In this document: positions 1-10,841 of the stretch, one piece after another
Layout: every line of letters starts with the position of its first letter
Numbering within the stretch: the first letter of the stretch is position 1
Source of the DNA: Linnemannia elongata
Taxonomy: Eukaryota > Mortierellomycota > Mortierellomycetes > Mortierellales > Mortierellaceae
Assembly: GCA_036320915.1 (NCBI GenBank)
Contig: JAXBDG010000014.1
Coordinates: 496,001-560,000, forward strand
Length of the DNA: 64,000 nt
Direction of reading: 5' to 3'
The notes under the pieces: model-generated
What the model was told of the DNA's origin: nothing
Databases searched by the model: none
The model's input: the letters and a program-made list of their open reading frames with translations, nothing else
Made by a program: the position numbers and the translations under genes

Positions 1-45
1 AATTCTAACTTTGATTATCACTACTTTATTTGTATTTCTTTTCAG

Positions 46-140
46 CCCCTGTTGAGGTTCCTCTTCTGAAGCGCCACCATCACCATAGCACCAAGCACAA
101 CAAGGGCAAGGAGAACCACCAAAAGAAGCACCAGCAGTAA
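46..140 (+). CDS. Terminal exon of a gene that begins left of the window (His/Lys-rich tail)
   Basis: A pyrimidine-rich stretch ending in TTTTCAG at 39-45, with a CTAAC branch-like site at 5-9, looks like the end of an intron. From 46 one frame runs to a TAA at 138-140. The first two bases complete a codon begun in the previous exon. The encoded tail is PVEVPLLK followed by a four-histidine run and many Lys, His and Gln residues, ending KKHQQ. Such a basic tail does not identify a family. The exon call rests on the splice signal and the open frame, so it could be chance. Confidence 0.5.
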
Positions 141-407
141 AAGTGCATGGCATGCATAGACTGATGGCAGCTTACCTACCGCACTATACCCCCCCCCCCC
201 TTCATTTCCCAACACAGACACTCATCGCATCACAAAAGCAAACACACATATAGGAACATACCGTTCATACCAATGGAGAAAAAAAATATCCTTCTATCAT
301 GACACCTCTCATTCTTTTTCATGACCACCTTCTGTACTACCTTTGGTGCCATGTTCTCTGTAAAACAATAAAAAAACCAATGATCAATAGCCCTCAATAG
401 ATACACG

Positions 408-447
<40 letters not shown>

Positions 448-805
448 TTTTTTTGGTTCAGAAACAAAGAAAGAAAAGAAAGAAGTAGGCATTGAAGTTG
501 CATATCTTTTTATATGTCTATGTCTATATCTATGGAAGTGTTATAAGATGTCTAGAGTGCCTCACGGAAGACAATGTGTCAAGAAAGCAAATCAAGTAAT
601 AGAATAAATTAGATCAAGAGAACCTTGATCAAGGGCTAGAAAGTGAGTATGGGAAAAGGCTAAGACATATGTTTAATGGCGATACCAAGTGAAGAACAAT
701 GGATTTACTATCTAAGGTCCCTTTATACTTGGCAGAAGGGCGAGGTCACAAGAACAAGCTCTTGTCTCGCGACACAGAAGTTGGTGCCGTCATTCGAATG
801 TCATA
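141..805. other. Intergenic: 3' flank with long poly-T tract
   Basis: No open frame here looks coding. It contains a short C run, purine-rich and AT-rich stretches, and a 32-nt T run at 415-446 followed by G and more T. It probably holds the 3' UTR of the upstream gene. Confidence 0.6.
415..446. repeat. Homopolymer T tract (32 nt)
   Basis: An uninterrupted run of T preceded by a C run. Similar 24-32-nt A/T runs recur through the window in non-coding DNA. Exact length is likely to vary between reads or isolates. Confidence 0.9.
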
Positions 806-1011
806 TCAGAGTGGATACTCTGACAGGTATTCTCTCGACTCGAACAGCGTTAGGGCGACATATAGTTGGCCATGTGTAAAGACCGTGTCTGGAAGATAGA
901 CACCGACCAACTGGAGAGTTTGTCCTTGCGCTTTGTTGATGGTCATGGCGAATGCTGGCTTGACCGGAAACTGGCGCCTTTCGAACATTACAGACGAATC
1001 TGGTCTCTATG
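806..1011 (-). pseudogene. Degraded PIF1/Helitron-type helicase C-terminus
   Basis: On the minus strand an open stretch reads RRQFPVKPAFAMTINKAQGQ, then a segment with VGVYLPD and HGQLYVAL, ending in a stop at 806-808. This is the conserved end of PIF1-family helicases, including those carried by Helitron rolling-circle transposons: the TINKAQGQT block is helicase motif VI and HGQLYVAL is the segment after it. PDSSVMFE directly upstream also fits the family pattern. Nothing of Walker A, Walker B or a Rep domain was found nearby, and the usual SRV after YVAL has become TLF. It is a fragment of at most about 70 codons and cannot be a working helicase. Whether it came from a Helitron or a cellular PIF1 copy cannot be decided; a Helitron origin is more likely because such relics are common in fungi. 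Confidence 0.7.
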
Positions 1012-2716
1012 CAAAAAAAAAAGAGAGAGAATGAATACATATGTCCTTGTAATTAATTAGACCAACAAATACAGAAAAAATAATTAAATAAGGTGCAACG
1101 ATGACAGTGGCATATATAGAAACATTACCCGTTTTTATTCCCATGCGATGCTCATAAGAAGGAGGCATGAGAGGATCGCTGCTTGAGGACGAAACTCGTG
1201 CACCCTGCCGAGACCCCGCCGACATTCTTGAGGAGGATCCTCAAGCACCGGGAGGGTGAGGGGAAAGCTGGTCCTCCACCTCCCGGATTGTTCGCCGGGT
1301 AGTTTCAGTTCGGGGCGGGGGGTAAATGATGATGTCGTCAAAGTAGCCGCGGTTATACTACCCACCAAGAACGAACAACAAGAACACAAAGCGTATACTT
1401 CTTCATCAGCCATTCATTTCTGCTCTTTCACAACATACCCACCACTCAATCATAATCCTCCAAATCCAAGATGAGAAGTGTGCATCCACTCGTACCTATT
1501 ATTCTTTCTTCTCACAGACGATATTGATTTCTTCTCACAGACGGTATCGAATTACGCAACGTGTTGTTGATTATGTTTGACGAATATCAGATCCAAGTCG
1601 GAGAACTCGGATGATTGGTGTGCCTTCAACGAGGCCCTCGGAGATGGGTTGTTGTGGGTAAATAGTAGTGTTGGATCTTATTGGAAATATGATATTGATG
1701 TTGTTGACGGGGGGATTGGTGTGAGTGGAGGTGGGGGATGGTGTATGTTAAGGTAACTTTGGTGCTCCACCTCGGAGCCCGTGCTACAAACCGTGCAGCA
1801 CCGGTTGAGCGACCGAGGTGAAAAAGAGTGTAGAGGAAGAGAAAGGAAGAAAGGAAGAAGGGTGAAAAAAAAGAGGGAAAGGAAGAGAAAAGAGTGTGCA
1901 AAATTGCGCATCGTGGGAGAATGAATGCTTGCAAGTCAAATCAGGCCCCCCCCCACCTCCCCTCCTTTGATATCACGTTTTAGTTAATTTTTTGACTGTT
2001 TTGTTCATGTTATGTCATTTTGATGTGGATCAAGAACAAGAGCGAAGAATACACGTGCAAAAGGATGACTGGCTCCTTGTCGCAGCCTAAGCTACCTGTT
2101 CAAGTTGAGAGTTGAAAAACACGCTAGCCGTGAAGGACGCAATGATATTTTGTGTTGACGGGAGTCTGTACCTGAGCTGATCAAAGTGATAGCGCGCGTG
2201 TATCTGTCCCAGTTCAGAACGCGATCTTTTGATCAAGTTTGTTCGTCTCTATCGTTTTCTTTTTTTTTTTTTTTTTTTTTTTCTATTTTCCCTTCTTTCT
2301 TTCTCACTTTCACGCTCCTTCACACTTTCCCACTCCCCTTTCCGACCCTTGTCAAAGAGCCATCGGCACCTTTCAATTCCATCTTCACCTACATCACGAC
2401 TCTTGTTGCCACAACTCACCACTGGCATTCTTGCCGCAATGTTCCCGCCGAAATGTGATTTGTAAATCCACAGTATAGAAAAGGTACAGTTGTTTGGTGT
2501 AGATAGATCCCAGTGGTCAACTGGGGAGACCAACAATGGCGCATGAAACTTCATTTGGAAAATAAGTCGTGGGAATAATAGTACATAGGAAGGAGAAAGA
2601 CAAAAGAAGTTCTACATGGTACAAGAAACTGAAGATTATGGCTGATATTACTACATGGAAAATAAAAGAATAAAAAACAGAAAATAAAAGAACAAGAAAA
2701 AGGGATCCAAGAGGGC
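1012..2716. other. Intergenic, no supported gene
   Basis: Several short frames exist on both strands, but they are low-complexity or lack splice context. A poly-T stretch lies near 2260-2282. A minus-strand stretch near 1325-1365 reads YFDDIIIY, which resembles a reverse-transcriptase box, but it has no supporting motifs. About 2480-2716 is probably the 3' UTR of the transporter gene encoded on the minus strand. Confidence 0.5.
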
Positions 2717-5700
2717 TCAATAGTCGTCTTCATCGTCATTAGTGTACAATCCACGTCCAGCAGTCGTGAACAGAGGGCTATGGAGCCCCAACATCAGCAT
2801 AATCCGCTGGTAGGTCGCCGAATGCCTGATGTAACGACCAGCAACACGCTTCCATTTCTTGCCGTGCTTGTACAGCTTCAGAACTACAACCAATGAGACA
2901 CCGACCGCAAGGCCAATCTCAATGCTGAACACAATCACCGAAATAAATGTCGTCCACCAGATCAGAGCCTCCTTGCGACGACCCACTCGCCACAGCCGCT
3001 TGACTTCCACAGTATGTGCAAACAACGACTTGAGCGCCACCAGGACAATGGCTGCCAAGACAGTGTTGGGGATCCGCTCAAACAGCACCGTGAACCATAA
3101 CAGAGTCATCAGCACCATAAAGGCTCCGACCAACGATGCCAGGGGGGTCTTGGCGCCCAATTGGGCAAGAATCGCCGACCGCGTCAAGTTTCCTGTACAT
3201 GCATATCCACCAAAGCAAGATCCGACCAAAGAACTCACGCCGAGCGCCAGCATCTCCTGATCCGCATCAATCTCGTATCCGTATTCGCGTCCAAAGTGCT
3301 TGGCGACCGAGAGCGACATCACATAGACTATCATCGCCATCACGATTCCGGGCCAGAGAAATGGCACCCAGTCCTGAGTCGACCAGGCGCCTATGTACGC
3401 TCCTGGCCACGCCATCGTGGGAAGCCCAGTAGGGATCATGCCAATGACCTCGATCCCGTACTCAGTATCCAAGTTGAAAATCACCGTGACAACAGTAAAC
3501 ACCACGACACAGATGAAAATGTCGGGAATCGGCAGGTGCACTTGTGGGATACAGATCCTCCAGTAGGGCTGTTGGGTCGACTCTGTGCGCTGCAATTCCT
3601 GAGGGCGTTCTGGGTACCAACGTCGTGTTCTCGCATAAGGCATAGAGCTGGCACTCGAACTCGCATAACCCTCCTCAGCCTCACTCACTGTTCCGGCGCC
3701 ACTGCCGCCGCTGTTGACAGACAAGAGCGGTTCACGCTCGTCATTGAGCAAGTCCATGGATCCATGTTGTTTCTGCTGCTGTTGCTGTTGATGTTGGTGA
3801 TGCTGAAGATGAGGCTGAGGAAAATGTTGAGTTCCGCGTGAGGTTGGAGGTGATGGTGTTGTTGACCTAAAGGTCTTGTATCGGCGGACCTTGGGTGAGG
3901 GCTTGTGAGACCGTGATCCACGGTCATGACGATGTCCGACTGCTCCTGTATTGGTCAATCCTGCAACTCTTGGGCTCGTAGGGCTGTGGAGTTGGGGTGA
4001 TGTTGACCCGCTTGGCATAATAAGAACAGGACGGGTTCCATCGGCTCCTGAACGAGAGTTTAGAGGCGAGAATGGGGTAGGCAGCTTCAAGTTCGGAGGA
4101 GCTGGCTGATCTTCGTGAGGCTTGGGCCCAAAATTGGGTGAACATCCAGGACTGCAGCTGTCATAGTCGAGACAGGGCGCCTGCAACGCCACATCCTGTG
4201 CTGTCAATAGTGCCTGATCAGATACTGCTCGGGGAACAATGACACTCGCCCGACGTTGACCGGGTCGCCTCGTGTTGCTGGTGACTATGGGTAAGCGTTG
4301 AGGGTTGGGTCGATCCGTGCCCTGAGTTGATCCATTGCTACTTGGTCGGAAGGCCTGTTGAGAGTACGAGGATCCCGAGTTGGGTGCGGAACATGAAAGA
4401 ACGGACGCATGTGCTGGTAAGGAAGGAGAAGCCAGTGAGACCGAGGGGGCGGGCGACGACGAGTACAACGGCACCAGGTCAGTGTTAGACCTCCTCCGCC
4501 AGTATTCAATCCGCTGCAGTATGTACATAAAGATAATAGCGCCCAGACCCATCGCAAGCGAGGGCCAGACAGTGTCCTGCCAGAAATGTTGGACAATCCA
4601 AATCCAGGTCCTGATCATGCCGAATACCCCGCCTTCTCGCGGAGGTTTCATCCCCAGCCAGTGCTTCAATTGGTGAGTTCCGATATGAAAGGCCGAGGCG
4701 GTGTTGAATCCAGAAACCAGGGCGGTCGGTAGAAGATGGCGAGAAGTCCAGCGCCCCAGTCGCGCCATACTCAATACAATCTGGACCCCGCCGACGACGG
4801 CGGTCAACATGAGACATGTGGGGAGATACCGGCGTTGGTATTCCCCGTCGGGCAGGTCGTCAACGAAACCCTGGTCAGAGAGGACCTTGTGGGCAAACTG
4901 GCCAAGAAGTAAGGAGGTGATAGCAAAAGTGCCTGTGGACATGTGCTTGCTAGTGCCGAGAACTGCATACAGTGCAGTAGGGACTAAGGAGGTGTAGAGG
5001 CCATGGACGGCAGGTAATGAGGCGAGCATTGCATACGCCATACTCTGAGGAATGATCACAGCAGAGATGGCTATACAGAAGGTCACAAAAGATAGAAGGG
5101 CAATTAGCATTACCGCTAAACAAAGAGAGATGACCTTGACTCTTTCATATGCCAAAAGACTCTTTTTTCGTACAACAAAAAAGAAGGTTAAGTGCGATAA
5201 GGAGAGATACTTACTCACACCTGCAAAGAGATCTTGGGTGAGGTCATTTTTCCAATTGTATCCGGGGTTGCTCACCAGCCAGGAGAGGATCGGTATCCTG
5301 CGACGCACAAATTGACCCACCACCGTCGAGCCCGCCTTGACCTTAGACTGCCATGGCTGGTCCTTGGCCAAGGGTCCATTTGTACTGCCATTGTTGTTGT
5401 TGTTGTCGTTGTTGTCGTTGTTGTTGTTGTTGTTGTTGTTGCTGTTGTTATTGACACCAAGAGGCAATGACGAACAGGAGAGGGAGGATCCAGACGACCG
5501 AAACGAGGCTGGTGACTGATCCCGGCCTATTGGAGGCGTTTTGGTGTTGTTTTTGCTCTTCTTGCGGTCATGGGTATTGTTGTTGTCGTTGGTATTTTTG
5601 CAATTGGCTGTACTACTGCTGTGTTGCAGACTGGAGACGGACGACGAAGTTGTCCTCTGTGGTTGTGGTTGTTGTTGTGGGTCTAGTTGAGTCGTTGTTG

Positions 5701-5839
5701 AAGTGGAGTTGGCAGAAGGGGATGAGGAGTTGTTTACTGCGGACGACGTCTTAATGGTTGGGAGTGAGGAGGACGAGGAAGGGAATGAACCGTAGCTGTT
5801 GTTTTGGTTGCGTCCCCGGTTGTGATCGGGCTTGGGCAT
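2717..5839 (-). CDS. SulP/SLC26-family anion (sulfate) transporter, atypical: long loop insertion, no STAS domain
   Basis: Polytopic membrane permease of the SulP family, expected to move sulfate or another anion across the plasma or an organelle membrane. The family signature around VIIPQSMAYAMLA, the HGLYTSLVP segment and the later ACTGNLTRSAI and RIPNTVLAAIVLVA segments are clear. Exons 5215..5839 and 2717..5070; the 144-nt intron 5071..5214 (GTAAGT..TATAG) is a multiple of three and stop-free, so the frame stays open through it. Splicing gives LFAGVTISAVIIPQ, which fits the family. The start is the ATG at 5839; the frame upstream of it begins only with TTG. Predicted length is 992 aa. The first ~180 residues are Asn/Ser/Gln-rich and probably disordered. 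A ~300-residue Ser/Pro/Gln-rich segment interrupts the transmembrane core after IIFMYILQRI. Only ~50 residues follow the last helix, too few for the usual C-terminal STAS domain. Substrate is not deducible. Confidence 0.92.
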   Translation of the reverse strand: MPKPDHNRGRNQNNSYGSFPSSSSSLPTIKTSSAVNNSSSPSANSTSTTTQLDPQQQPQPQRTTSSSVSSLQHSSSTANCKNTNDNNNTHDRKKSKNNTKTPPIGRDQSPASFRSSGSSLSCSSLPLGVNNNSNNNNNNNNDNNDNNNNNGSTNGPLAKDQPWQSKVKAGSTVVGQFVRRRIPILSWLVSNPGYNWKNDLTQDLFAGVSKYLSLSHLTFFFVVRKKSLLAYERVKVISLCLAVMLIALLSFVTFCIAISAVIIPQSMAYAMLASLPAVHGLYTSLVPTALYAVLGTSKHMSTGTFAITSLLLGQFAHKVLSDQGFVDDLPDGEYQRRYLPTCLMLTAVVGGVQIVLSMARLGRWTSRHLLPTALVSGFNTASAFHIGTHQLKHWLGMKPPREGGVFGMIRTWIWIVQHFWQDTVWPSLAMGLGAIIFMYILQRIEYWRRRSNTDLVPLYSSSPAPSVSLASPSLPAHASVLSCSAPNSGSSYSQQAFRPSSNGSTQGTDRPNPQRLPIVTSNTRRPGQRRASVIVPRAVSDQALLTAQDVALQAPCLDYDSCSPGCSPNFGPKPHEDQPAPPNLKLPTPFSPLNSRSGADGTRPVLIMPSGSTSPQLHSPTSPRVAGLTNTGAVGHRHDRGSRSHKPSPKVRRYKTFRSTTPSPPTSRGTQHFPQPHLQHHQHQQQQQQKQHGSMDLLNDEREPLLSVNSGGSGAGTVSEAEEGYASSSASSMPYARTRRWYPERPQELQRTESTQQPYWRICIPQVHLPIPDIFICVVVFTVVTVIFNLDTEYGIEVIGMIPTGLPTMAWPGAYIGAWSTQDWVPFLWPGIVMAMIVYVMSLSVAKHFGREYGYEIDADQEMLALGVSSLVGSCFGGYACTGNLTRSAILAQLGAKTPLASLVGAFMVLMTLLWFTVLFERIPNTVLAAIVLVALKSLFAHTVEVKRLWRVGRRKEALIWWTTFISVIVFSIEIGLAVGVSLVVVLKLYKHGKKWKRVAGRYIRHSATYQRIMLMLGLHSPLFTTAGRGLYTNDDEDDY
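5071..5214 (-). other. In-frame 144-nt intron of the SulP gene
   Basis: The donor is GTAAGT after codon GTG plus A; the acceptor is CTGTATAG. The intron has no stop in the reading frame and encodes a hydrophobic run (VISLCLAVMLIALLSFVTFC). Retention would therefore give a longer protein with an extra membrane-like segment instead of a truncated one. Confidence 0.8.
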
Positions 5840-5979
5840 GGTCCTGTGTTTATGCAAGGTTGTCGTAGTCTGTTGTTTGTTGTTTGTGTGTTTGTGTGTG
5901 GTGCAGGGTGCTTTCAGTTCATTAGATCATGAAGAGAGTAAAGAAGGGGATGTGTGGGAAGAAAAGCGGACTGAATGCA

Positions 5980-5981
<2 letters not shown>

Positions 5982-6013
<32 letters not shown>
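5982..6013. repeat. Homopolymer A tract (32 nt)
   Basis: A run of A about 140 bp upstream of the SulP start codon (a T run on the coding strand), so in the 5' UTR or promoter of that gene. Confidence 0.9.
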
Positions 6014-6014
<1 letters not shown>

Positions 6015-9000
6015 AAAAAAGAAGGAAGGCAAGGTGGAGTAGATGAGCAAAAGAGAACAATGAAGGCGAGAAGACATTAATGTTAAAAAAGAAAGAAAGA
6101 GAAGTCGGAGGAAAGGGGAGGGGCGAGAAGGAAAGCGAGCGAGAAAGAAAGTAAGGAAGAAAAAGAAAAAAGAAAAAGGTCAGAAGTGGATAGGGACAAA
6201 GAGGTAAGGATGTCAGTAAGGCTTTGGTTGAGGATGGATGCCTTAAAAAGGGACGCTGGGATGAGAGAGATATGCAGTGTGGGTACTGGACGTGCATCAT
6301 CAAGAAACAAAAAAAAGGAATAACCCAAAGGTACAATGGCCTTGAGTGTCCTTGTATGTGCGCGCCCATGGTCATGACCACACGATCCTCTTCTTCCCTT
6401 CATTCTTTCCGTGTTTCTCTCCCTCTAATGAACGATTATTATGCTCTGCACTATCTGCAATTCATTTCTCTTTTGACCTTAGCCTTGTGAGCAACAAAGA
6501 CATGGAAAGAAGAGAGAGAGAGAGAGGGACCCTAAATAGGGTCAGCCTAACGATCACGCTTTAAAATCCTCAGCCATGAATGATGACTGGTCAGGTTTCT
6601 CTGCTTCTCTATCTTTCATCTTTCTTCTTTCCTTCGTCCTTTGTTTCTTTCGTTTCTACTTACAGCGTCGCCACCCTCTCGTTTGCACCAGGGTGTATTG
6701 CCAGTTGACTCTCGCCCGTCGCCATTCCAGGAACAAACAACTTCCTTACTATCCCTCTGGTCCACTTTGGTGTGAATGACCTTGAACGACTAACAGTCCT
6801 GACTTTTTGGCTATTCTTTCTCCTTCACCACCTGCCTTCCTTCAATTGAAAAATCAACCGTCTCTTTCCCTTGTTCCTTTTCCCTTCGGTTCATTCCCAT
6901 CGTGCTACCACCAAAAGAACGATTAGATCCCCTCTCTCCCAACACAACAACAAAAAAAAGGCGACATGGACCAGGAGAGATCGATCTATCCAGGATTGCA
7001 TTATCGGCGGCCTTTAGTATATTTTTTCACTCCGCCCAACAAAGAAGTTTGGTCTAGATGCGGGCACTCAGATGGAAATAAGAAATAGGAGTCATATCAT
7101 CAAGTCCTTTCATTCCAGCGAACAGGAAACAAGAAAAGAGATCTGCATGGTTTTGCCCAACCCAGTCTGTGTTCAAACACAGGACAGAGAAAGACAGACA
7201 AACAGACACAAGAGGAGGAAATGAACAAGAAAAATGACGACTTCTTCTGCCACTCCTGTGATCCCAATGATCCTTTTCAAGAAATGCTACTTTTTTTTCT
7301 TTTACCCTTTCTTTGTTCTTACACACACACTCATCTACTCTCAATCGTGTTGAGCCTTGACCCCAATCTCAAGTGCAGTGGCCACCAAACCATTTTCCAT
7401 TGCTCGAACCATTCTTCGTATTTCACTTTTTCTCATAAATATATGGGTATGGATTATAGGTGTTCGCAGGATACGTGTTATCCTGACGGAGGTGACAATG
7501 GATCCTCGATTCCTAAGTGCACCCTATCTTCATGATCAAAGACGCGTACTGTCCACAGGGTTATACCACCTTCTGCAGCCGGAATTTTATCGCACAGCAA
7601 TCTCTCACGACTCAACCCTGTCGTGTTATTGATCGTTATCATCCAGTCATGCGCTTAGACTCGCCCATTACCATCCATCGTGACCAGCAGACCATGAGTC
7701 CATCAACTGAGTTGACTACTCGTCCTTTCCAACGAGGCTCGATAATAAACATAGACGATAATTGACCGTGAATCCAGTAAACCGAACAGCATGAGTCCTG
7801 CAAAACGAGTAAGTTGTTGGTGCCGATACTGTCCATAGTGTGAGTGACTCGTCGAAAACTCTGTCTTGACTTCAACCAGTGTTGGCAGCCAGATGGATAT
7901 ATCTATACAGGACAATACAGGCGAAACGACGTGCCGAACTCTAGGTTTGGACAGTCGTCAGTTTCAGCGTCAGTCAGTTTCAGCATCAGCGTCTTCAGTA
8001 GGAGTGAGTTTCGACTACCCTCATTTATGATTGTGAGGGCTTGTCGTAGTCCGTGCTCCTTGCTGTTATCGGCTGCGTCGGGATGGTGTCAGATTCGTTG
8101 GCGGTGAGGAGGAGGATGTCAAGGCAGGAGCTGATCTCTGAATTAAAAGTACCATGCAAATTTTCTTCCGTTTTCGTATGGAGAATATTAGTCCCCAGTT
8201 CAATTGTTTGCAAGTATTGACCTCCCCTTTTGCTCCCATGGGGACTTGGGCATTTATGTTAACCAGCACATTTGTTTTCCTAGGACTATATACCCAAGGC
8301 ATCTGTTCAATGCGGGTGGAGACTCCAGCTTTATTCTTGGTTCTCTTTTTTAGAAGTCCATTCGATTAATCGATAGGAGCATGGACACCATGAGAACAGC
8401 AAGCAGGTCGTTTGGTAGAAACACCACCGCTTTCTCCTTCTCCGCCCCCCCTGATTTTTCCTGTTGGCTATTTCTTCTTTTCCGTCTCTTTTGCCTCTTC
8501 CCATTGCTTTTGTCCCCAATTCTACAAACCACCTGAAACACCTTTCCATGACTTTACTCCCATCCTCCCTTCACTCTACCCTCCCTTCTTCAGCCATTAC
8601 GCAACATTCCTTTTTCTATAGGGACGGCATCGACTCTTCAGAACCCGGACCACACCGAGGCAAGTCATGCAGCTTCAACGACATTCCCATAGCACAACTA
8701 GAGAGCAGGCTAAAGAGCTACATAGAGGATTAAACTCAACCAGGTTGGCTGTACATTCCCCGGACCAACTTCCAAACGAGTCTTCTTGGCTCGTTTGTTT
8801 ATCCCGACTCCAAGTCCCCTGCTTGTTCCAATCATCCTCAAAAAAGTAGAACGACGTTAGTAGTGGTTTTTTGAGTTGACCTTTGCTGGTTATGGCTCGC
8901 TTTGTTTGGCCGCACAATTTCTTGGTTGCAATGTACTTCTATTGGTTGTTAGCGGTTGCGGCCGCCTGGTCTCCTGAACATATGTGCAGCTTTGGTCTGT

Positions 9001-9620
9001 TACTTGACGAGGCCTTTTAGGGTAGAAACACTCTTTGGGATTACTGTGCTTCCTTCTTGAGACTTCGAGGACTATATTTGACATGTGCATACTAATCCGC
9101 CTTCTGTTTTGTTATTCAGGTCTGCGGGCAGAGAGTTGGACTAAGGCGGGAACGACATTATTGACAAGGACAAGAGCAAGATTATCTTAGGAACGGCACC
9201 ATGGGCGTATAGTTGATCAGAGACGACGGCCACGAGTCTTGTTCAACAGGGAGGATTTAACATCAACTTCTCTAAAGTTGCCAGTAATGGGCGGGTGAGA
9301 CTTGCTTCTTGGTCTTGATCACCTTCTCTGTGAATGGATCGTGAAGGTTATTCGTCTCAGATTCATATCATTCGCTCCGTTCGAGGTAAATAAGAAAACA
9401 CCAGATTGATCACTGGTAACAGTAGAGATTTGTACTATTGAGACTAACAAGGCTAGGAACGGCTGCAAGGAAAGGACGCAACAATACGTACATGGAAGTA
9501 AGGTGATAGATGGCAAAGGAATCGACAGGCAACAATTGCTGTTATAGGCCTGGAAATAAAACGTACCATCGACCCTTGAAAATGGCAGCAAGTAAAGCGA
9601 CGAAAAAGTGAACATCTGGG

Positions 9621-9926
9621 CTATCTGTCCTTGCCGACTTCCACTCTCTTGTCTCGGAAAAAAATGATATGGGACGCAAGGAGCGTCCGGTTGCAAGGAA
9701 CGATAAGGAAATAATCCAAATTTTCAGTTCCCAGCGACAAGCGGTCTTCATGCGAAATAAACAGTTCACATGCCTCTCTCACCCACTTGTGTGACTGATC
9801 GGTGGCATCAAGGCAGAAACCTCGATGAAGCACAGCTGGGTGCTCAACATCTTTTGTTGGGGCTGGGATATGTATTCTGGCAACGGCCAACACGAGAAGG
9901 TCAGCATTGTGTGTAGAAGCAACCAC
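9621..9926 (-). pseudogene. Unrecognised ORF, possible gene remnant
   Basis: About 100 codons are open on the minus strand, beginning near VASTHNADLLVLAVARIHIP and ending in a stop at 9621-9623. Composition is balanced and not low-complexity, unlike most frames in this interval (for example GFCLDATDQSHKWVREACEL). The open frame extends a few codons beyond the first Met. I do not recognise a family, see no clear splice sites that would join it to more sequence, and cannot exclude chance. Confidence 0.22.
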
Positions 9927-10738
9927 AGGTGCTATCGTTCAGCCCTGACGGGATTCTGAAAAAGTGCATTGGTCTAGAATATTTGTCCTGTGTAACGGAC
10001 ACAAAAAGAAAAGGCCCATGGTCGAGGGCTGGGGAAAGTAGGGGAGGGCAAGCCGGGAGAGAAGGGCGCTGATTCGACTTTCTTCGTCTGTTCCAAAATC
10101 CTCGCCATTCTCTTCTCACACCCGCTTACTCGCCAACATCTTTTCCTTTCGCGCATTCATCATCTACATCAACTTCTGAGCAAGTTTTTCTCTCATTCAA
10201 CCTCAAAAGCATCATAACTTTTTCTCCGCTCCTCCCCTTCAGTGCCAACAACGCACAGGTCTCTTTTATCCCAACCAGTTGCCCCACTCGTCTTTTGGCC
10301 TATCATCCTTTCCCTATATCTCATCCAGCAGCCGCAAACACTGACACCACCCTGACGGCCGAGTAAGATAGCTATCCTCACCAGCGCTGCTTGCTTTCGT
10401 GTTAACGAGAGTACAACGCACTTTCTAATCGAAAAATGTAAAAATGATTAGGCATCTTCTGGGTTCACTGTAGGGATACCACTACCATCGATACAAGGAC
10501 AGCCGATAATTACGTTTGCAAGCAGAGAACCCGTAAGTACTGCATGGATTCGGCGTAACGATAGCTCAGCAAGGAATTTTAGCGAGCGGGAACGAATAAG
10601 ATGACTGTCGACACGATTATTTGCTCATCCTTTCACCCCTTGTGTATTGCAACAGTAGCGCGGACTCTCTTCGACCTGTTCTATTTGACCCGCTTGAATT
10701 CTCTCGATCTCTTGAAGTACAGTTCATCGCTCTCAAAG

Positions 10739-10830
10739 GTATGTAGCAATGACAACACAGCATTTGACCTTTTCATGCCAAGAAAGAATGGTGCCTAACC
10801 ATAGCATGGTTCTTGTTTTCATCATAATAG
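10739..10830 (+). other. Probable 5'-UTR intron of the NACHT-WD40 gene
   Basis: CTCAAAG|GTATGT at 10739 is a good donor. CCTAAC at about 10795 is a good branch site and CATAATAG ends at 10830. The first coding ATG follows 11 nt later. If the frame is instead read through this region, it adds a hydrophobic leader that is an artefact of intron translation. Confidence 0.7.
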
Positions 10831-10841
10831 GATCTTCCATC

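Larger units (their letters stand above)
5840..10738. other. Gene-poor interval of 4.9 kb upstream of the NACHT genes
   Basis: No gene is convincing here. There is a 32-nt A run (5982-6013), purine-rich sequence to about 6200, and pyrimidine-rich sequence to about 7000. Three stretches are more protein-like than the rest but have no family assignment: a Cys-containing stretch split between two plus frames at about 7430-7760; a possible last exon at about 8630-8733 ending QLESRLKSYIED before a stop; and a minus-strand frame at 9621-9926. They may be remnants of decayed genes. Confidence 0.5.

Noticed and set aside
1318..1365. Minus-strand YFDDIIIY resembling the reverse-transcriptase YxDD box
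   Set aside because: It is preceded by a stop two codons upstream and followed by no further RT, RNase H or integrase similarity. One short match is not enough.
5914..6381. 155-codon minus-strand Phe/Ser/Leu-rich frame
   Set aside because: It is the translation of a purine/pyrimidine-skewed leader region and a homopolymer; not protein-like.
10749..10841. Hydrophobic leader (apparent signal peptide) on the NACHT-WD40 protein
   Set aside because: Most of it lies inside a GTATGT..CTAAC..ATAATAG intron; a secreted NACHT protein would be very unusual.
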